Below the pieces are notes generated by a model. That model saw only the letters and a list, made by a program, of their open reading frames with translations. It was not told the origin of the DNA and did no database searches. A stretch of 64,000 nt of DNA, taken from contig NZ_JAFLQZ010000009.1 in assembly GCF_017313265.1 (NCBI RefSeq), forward strand, positions 146,406 to 210,405, read 5' to 3'. Below, one piece after another: positions 60,125-64,000 of this stretch. This DNA is from Hymenobacter telluris (GTDB lineage Bacteria; Bacteroidota; Bacteroidia; Cytophagales; Hymenobacteraceae). Made by a program: the position numbers and the translations under genes. How positions within the stretch are numbered: position 1 is the first letter of the stretch; every line of letters starts with the position of its first letter.

Positions 60125-62911
60125 TTAGAATTTGAAATTGTAGGTGACTGTCGGAATCGGCCGCCCGAAAACCGACAGCTTATAGCCGACAATCCGGCCA
60201 TTGGTCGACTTGAAATACACCGAATAGGGGTTGCGGCGGCCCGTGAGGTTGTACACCGAAAACGTCCAGGAACTGTGAGCCAGCTTCTTGGCCTTGTGGC
60301 TGCCTTCCACGTTCAAGCCCAGGTCCGTCCGGAAATAATCGGGGATGCGGTACTGGTTGCGGTTGGAGTACAGCACCCGCTCCACGCCCCCGTAGTCGTA
60401 GGTGGAGATGGGCAGCGTGATGGGCCGGCCGGTGCTGTAGTTGACGTTCAGGGAGGTGCTCACGCGCCGGCTGAACCGGTAGTTGCCGGCCAGGCTGACA
60501 TCGTGGGGCTTATCGAAATTGCTGCGGTAGTAGCGGCCCCCGTTAATGAACTCGGATTCGGTGGTGGCGGGCACCCGCACTAGGGAGCGGGAATAGGTGT
60601 AGTTCAGCCAGCCGTTGATTTTGCCGGTGGTCTTTTTCACCGACACTTCCACCCCGTAGGCCTTGCCTTCGGCATTCACCAAATCGGTTTCGATGTGGTG
60701 ATTGAGCAGCAGCACCGCCCCGCTGGTGTAGTCCACGAAGTCGCGCAGCTTTTTATAGTACGTTTCCACCGACGTTTCTAGGCTGTTGCTGCCGAAGTTG
60801 CGGTAGAAACCCAGCGCCACTTGGTCGCCGATTTGGGGCCGCACGTGCTGGTCGCTGAGTTTCCAGGTGTCGGCCGGCGAGATAGAGGCGGTGTTGGACA
60901 GCTGGTGCAGATACTGGCGGGTGCGGTTGTAGCTCACTTTCACCGACGCCTTTTCCGACAGCGCAAACTTCAGCGAGGCGCGGTATTCGGGGCCGTGGTA
61001 GGTGGCCAGGCGGCTGCCGGCTCGGTAGCGCACCGTGTCGGTGAGGCTGCTGAGGCTGCGCGGTACGCCGGGCAGATACTCGAACACTTCGCGCGGCCCC
61101 AGCGCCTGATACAAGGAGTAGCGCAAGCCCAGGTACAAGGCCAGCCGGGGCGTCAAGTTCCATTGGTCGGCGAGGTACACGGCGCTTTCCTGGCCCTGCT
61201 CGCGGGGTAGTACGTCGGGCAGAATCAACGATTCGGGGCCGAGCGGGGTGAGGCGGCCGGGCGAAGTCCGGTACCGCGTGCTGCTGGCGCCGAAGTCGAG
61301 GGTGTGCGCGGGGCTAGGTAAGTATGTGAAATCAGCCTGCCCGCCCAGCTGCGCAATACCAAAGGTCAGGGCCGAAGAGGTTACCGCGTTTCGCTCACTG
61401 GCAATCCGGTAGGTGTACTGGCTGCCCGTTGCCGTGAGAACCCCGAAAAGCTGGGGGCCAAACACATGCTTCCACTTCAAGCTGGCGCTCTGGTTGTGGT
61501 ACTCGTACGACGTGTCGGCTGAGAGCTTGAACCGGTCCCGGCTGAGGTAGCCGGTAGCCGAGAAGGTGTTGTTGGCGTTCAGCTCGTGGGTGAGGTGGGC
61601 ACTTACATCATAGAAAGAAGCCGCACTTTGGCGCAGACTTCGGTCGGGCAGTTGCCGCAGCAGCCAGTCGGAGTAAGAAGTGCGCCCGCCAATGATGAAC
61701 GAGCCTTTGTTTTTTACGAGCGGGCCTTCCAGCGTGAGCCGGCTAGTGAGGAGCCCCACGCCGCCGCTGCCCGCCAGTTTCTGCTTGTTGCCCTCGCGCG
61801 TGGTGATGTTGAGCACCGATGAAAGCCGCCCGCCGTACTGCGCCGGGATGCCGCTTTTGTACAGCTCCACGGTTTTCAGCATTTCGGGGTTGAAGGCCGA
61901 AAAGAAGCCGAACAAATGCGCAGGGCTGTACACCACGGCATCGTCGAACAGAATCAGGTTTTGGTCGGTGCCGCCGCCGCGCACACTGATGCTGGTGCTG
62001 CCCTCGCCAATGGTTTTCACGCCGGGCAGCGTCATCACCACCCGCAAAATATCCACCTCGCCAAATACAGTCGGTACCTGCCGGATAGCACGGATATCCA
62101 GCCGCTCTACGCCCATTTGCAGCCCGGCCACGTTGCTGTTTTTCTCGCCCTGCACCACCACTTCCTTCAGCGTGGTAATGTCCTCTTCGGCCACGATGTC
62201 CAGCTTGCCGTGGCTGTGCAGCAGGATCCGGCGCTGCGTTGGCTTGAGCCCAATGCCCCGGATACTGAGCAGGTGCTCGCCCACCGGCAACGTGAGCGAG
62301 TAGTAGCCGTCCCGGTTGGTAACGGCGCCCAGCGTCAGGGCCTCACTGGCCACGGATGCCCCAATCACCGGCTCCCCCGACTTGGCCTCGCGCACAAAAC
62401 CCGTTACAGTTACCCGCGCGTTGCTACTGCGGCCTGCCTGCGGAGCACCCACCACGTACTGGCGCGCCGGACTGCTGGCCGTAGTAGCCACCGCCGCTGC
62501 GGGTGCCGGGCGGTCTGCGGAAGCAGGAGCCGGAAGAGCCGCCAGCTCCGGACTGGCTTCTGTGGGTTGCGGCCGAAAGTAGTTTTCCGGCAGGGTAGTG
62601 GAGAAAGCAGTGCCAGAAAATATGAACACGTTGCGTTGCTCATCTACGGCTACGTGCAGGCCGCTGGGTTGTAGGGCCTGCTCTATTACGGTGCGCAAGG
62701 GCTGCTGCGCCACTCGTAGCGTTACGGTTATGCCCTGCGTAGCCACCGAATCGAAAAAGATGCGGTGGGCGGTTTGGGCTTCCAGCTGCGCGGCAAACTG
62801 CGTGAGAGGAAGCTGTTGGAAGTCACCCGTAACCAGTGGTGTTGTCTGCTGACCGTAACTGCAAAAACCGCCGCACCAGATAAGTAATGCGAACAAGTAT
62901 AAATACTTCAT
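60125..62911 (-). CDS. TonB-dependent outer-membrane receptor with STN and CarboxypepD-like domains
   Basis: 928 residues. After the signal peptide come an STN (secretin/TonB short N-terminal) domain (about 30-95: PLTQFAAQLEAQTAHRIFFD, LRTVIEQALQPSGLHV), an Ala/Pro-rich linker, and a CarboxypepD-regulatory-like domain (about 165-245: VTGFVREAKSGEPVIGASV). The plug (about 255-370) contains FGEVDILRVVMTLPGVKTIG, and a barrel ends YNFKF. The receptor imports an unknown ligand by TonB energy; the STN domain often signals to an anti-sigma factor, but no FecR/sigma pair is seen here. It starts a three-gene operon with DUF4249 and MG2 proteins. Confidence 0.9.
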   Translation of the reverse strand: MKYLYLFALLIWCGGFCSYGQQTTPLVTGDFQQLPLTQFAAQLEAQTAHRIFFDSVATQGITVTLRVAQQPLRTVIEQALQPSGLHVAVDEQRNVFIFSGTAFSTTLPENYFRPQPTEASPELAALPAPASADRPAPAAAVATTASSPARQYVVGAPQAGRSSNARVTVTGFVREAKSGEPVIGASVASEALTLGAVTNRDGYYSLTLPVGEHLLSIRGIGLKPTQRRILLHSHGKLDIVAEEDITTLKEVVVQGEKNSNVAGLQMGVERLDIRAIRQVPTVFGEVDILRVVMTLPGVKTIGEGSTSISVRGGGTDQNLILFDDAVVYSPAHLFGFFSAFNPEMLKTVELYKSGIPAQYGGRLSSVLNITTREGNKQKLAGSGGVGLLTSRLTLEGPLVKNKGSFIIGGRTSYSDWLLRQLPDRSLRQSAASFYDVSAHLTHELNANNTFSATGYLSRDRFKLSADTSYEYHNQSASLKWKHVFGPQLFGVLTATGSQYTYRIASERNAVTSSALTFGIAQLGGQADFTYLPSPAHTLDFGASSTRYRTSPGRLTPLGPESLILPDVLPREQGQESAVYLADQWNLTPRLALYLGLRYSLYQALGPREVFEYLPGVPRSLSSLTDTVRYRAGSRLATYHGPEYRASLKFALSEKASVKVSYNRTRQYLHQLSNTASISPADTWKLSDQHVRPQIGDQVALGFYRNFGSNSLETSVETYYKKLRDFVDYTSGAVLLLNHHIETDLVNAEGKAYGVEVSVKKTTGKINGWLNYTYSRSLVRVPATTESEFINGGRYYRSNFDKPHDVSLAGNYRFSRRVSTSLNVNYSTGRPITLPISTYDYGGVERVLYSNRNQYRIPDYFRTDLGLNVEGSHKAKKLAHSSWTFSVYNLTGRRNPYSVYFKSTNGRIVGYKLSVFGRPIPTVTYNFKF

Positions 62912-63097
62912 TTATATATAGATACGCTGGGTAAGAGTAGGTGGTCCTGCAACGGAAGCCAAGCAAAACGGAGGGCTAGGCTGGCTTTCCCGCAGGACAG
63001 GGGCTTGGCTGTGGTTTGCCCGAAAGGCTAGGTAAATCGTGCTGGCATAGTGTTGCTGTTGTTATAAGCTGTTCTAGTATAGGGAGTTGAAGTGTTT

Positions 63098-63823
63098 CTA
63101 GTGGGCTGCCGCCAATTCGGCTTGGTAGCGCACCAGGGCAATAAAGGCTTGCTCCGGCTCTGGCTCGTTGTTTTTCTGCAAGTAGCTGCGCAAGGCCGCG
63201 CGGTGCTCCGGGAATAGCCGCACCACGTCCTTGGGCTTCTTAATGGGGTAATACTGCCCGTCTTTGTGCAGGTAGTACGTGGTGGTAGCCGTTATTTCGC
63301 CTTCGATAGTGGTGACGGTGGTATGCTCGGTGTATTTCTTGTAGTGAGCTGCCAGTGCCTGCACCGGGCCATCTACCAGCACGTCGTAAAAAGCAGCGCG
63401 CCCCGGCGCATCAGCACCCAGGCGCACAAACGTGTGCCCCCCGATGGAAAACCGCTCGACCAGTTCGTTTACCAGTTGAATCTGAAAATCATCCTGGTAG
63501 GGCTTGAGCACGAGTTGGCCCCGAATTAAATCGTAGCGCAGCAGCACGTTGGCGTACGTGGTACCTGCGTAGGTCACGGTAGCAAGCTGCTCGTCTTTGG
63601 TTCCGAAAAAGCGGTGCCCGTTCGTGTTGCTTCGCACATAGTCAATGTATTCGGGGCCGTTGTACAAGCTCCATGCATTGCGCACCAGCTGGTTGTACTG
63701 CCGTTGGAGGCCACCCGCTGCAACGCTGGCGCTGGTATCTGCGGGCGCACGTTGCGCCCGCGCTTGGTGGCCGAAGGAAACCAGTGAAATGCTGCCTACA
63801 ACAAAGAGAACCAAGCGTTTCAT
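63098..63823 (-). CDS. Exported protein of unknown function (241 aa)
   Basis: I do not recognise a family. The ATG at 63823 starts a signal peptide (KRLVLFVVGSISLVSFGHQARAQ). The mature part has a mixed alpha/beta pattern with NAWSLYNGPEYIDYVRSNTN, YANVLLRYDLIRGQLVLKPY and VRLFPEHRAALRSYLQKNN, and a run of Thr near TTVTTIEGEITATTTYYLHK. It is 186 bases upstream of the TonB receptor, too far to assign to that operon with certainty. The 177 bases between its start and the window end show no feature. Confidence 0.75.
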   Translation of the reverse strand: MKRLVLFVVGSISLVSFGHQARAQRAPADTSASVAAGGLQRQYNQLVRNAWSLYNGPEYIDYVRSNTNGHRFFGTKDEQLATVTYAGTTYANVLLRYDLIRGQLVLKPYQDDFQIQLVNELVERFSIGGHTFVRLGADAPGRAAFYDVLVDGPVQALAAHYKKYTEHTTVTTIEGEITATTTYYLHKDGQYYPIKKPKDVVRLFPEHRAALRSYLQKNNEPEPEQAFIALVRYQAELAAAH

Positions 63824-64000
63824 ACTAGATAACGGTATAACTGGCAAGGCTATAGTAGGCAGCCGAGCCGCCGGCACAAGCTTCCTGGGAGCGGCTAAAG
63901 CGTTGCTACAACCTTAATTTATCTAAGAACGTGTTTGGGAATTACGCACAAGTAGCTCGTCGGAGGGACAGAGTTAAGTTAGCAACTAGCAGCCAAGCGG

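Noticed and set aside
1..64000. tRNA/rRNA genes, CRISPR arrays, intact IS elements or prophage genes
   Set aside because: I looked for cloverleaf patterns, regular direct repeats with spacers and transposase or phage motifs and saw none; a tRNAscan or ISfinder run would settle it.

Overview
The window is about 64 kb of GC-rich DNA from a member of the Bacteroidota, most likely a Hymenobacter-like cytophagal bacterium. The signs are SusC/SusD pairs, a hybrid two-component sensor, a SusR-type regulator, a TonB receptor/DUF4249/MG2 trio, a type IX secretion C-terminal domain, lipoprotein signals, starts without Shine-Dalgarno sequences, and TAnnTTTG-like promoter elements. The genus is inferred from style; there is no rRNA gene to confirm it. 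No tRNA, CRISPR array, prophage or intact insertion sequence was seen.

Layout. 1-4.5 kb: the end of one polysaccharide locus (partial SusD, GH5 with a ricin-type lectin domain, GH30). 4.6-6 kb: an RhtA-like exporter and a small unknown gene. 6.3-7.4 kb: a decayed patch holding a LytTR-regulator tail, an outer-membrane beta-barrel fragment with a one-base frameshift, and a TPR gene with an in-frame TAG. 8-37 kb: a large polysaccharide utilisation locus. A 1422-residue hybrid sensor faces three successive SusC/SusD pairs, followed by GH43, GH35, a DUF2264 protein and a GH128-like secreted multidomain protein. The enzyme set points, as an inference, to a beta-galactan or arabinogalactan. 37-48.6 kb, minus strand: a compact starch locus (SusR-like regulator, SusC, SusD, GH97 SusB-like glucosidase, GH13 lipoprotein amylase), followed by a DUF4468 protein. 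No SusE/SusF is present.

48.8-51.2 kb: an AraC regulator, a 71-residue protein and an FAD monooxygenase in one probable operon. 51.6-53.2 kb: four small genes in a row (unknown, protoglobin, DUF2024, Rof-like). 53.3-56.3 kb: a MocR regulator divergent from a cupin and a DapA-family aldolase. 56.5-62.9 kb: a TonB receptor, DUF4249 lipoprotein and MG2/plug-like protein operon. 63.1-63.8 kb: an exported protein of unknown function.

The clearest pattern not explained by single genes is that each of the five SusD genes is followed within about 45 bases by an inverted repeat. These range from a 7-bp stem to a 21-bp perfect arm, and they separate SusC/D from the enzymes or from the next SusC/D pair. 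Several intergenic repeat families also occur (TTGCC-type, GAGACGC-type and a 184-bp element with inverted ends).
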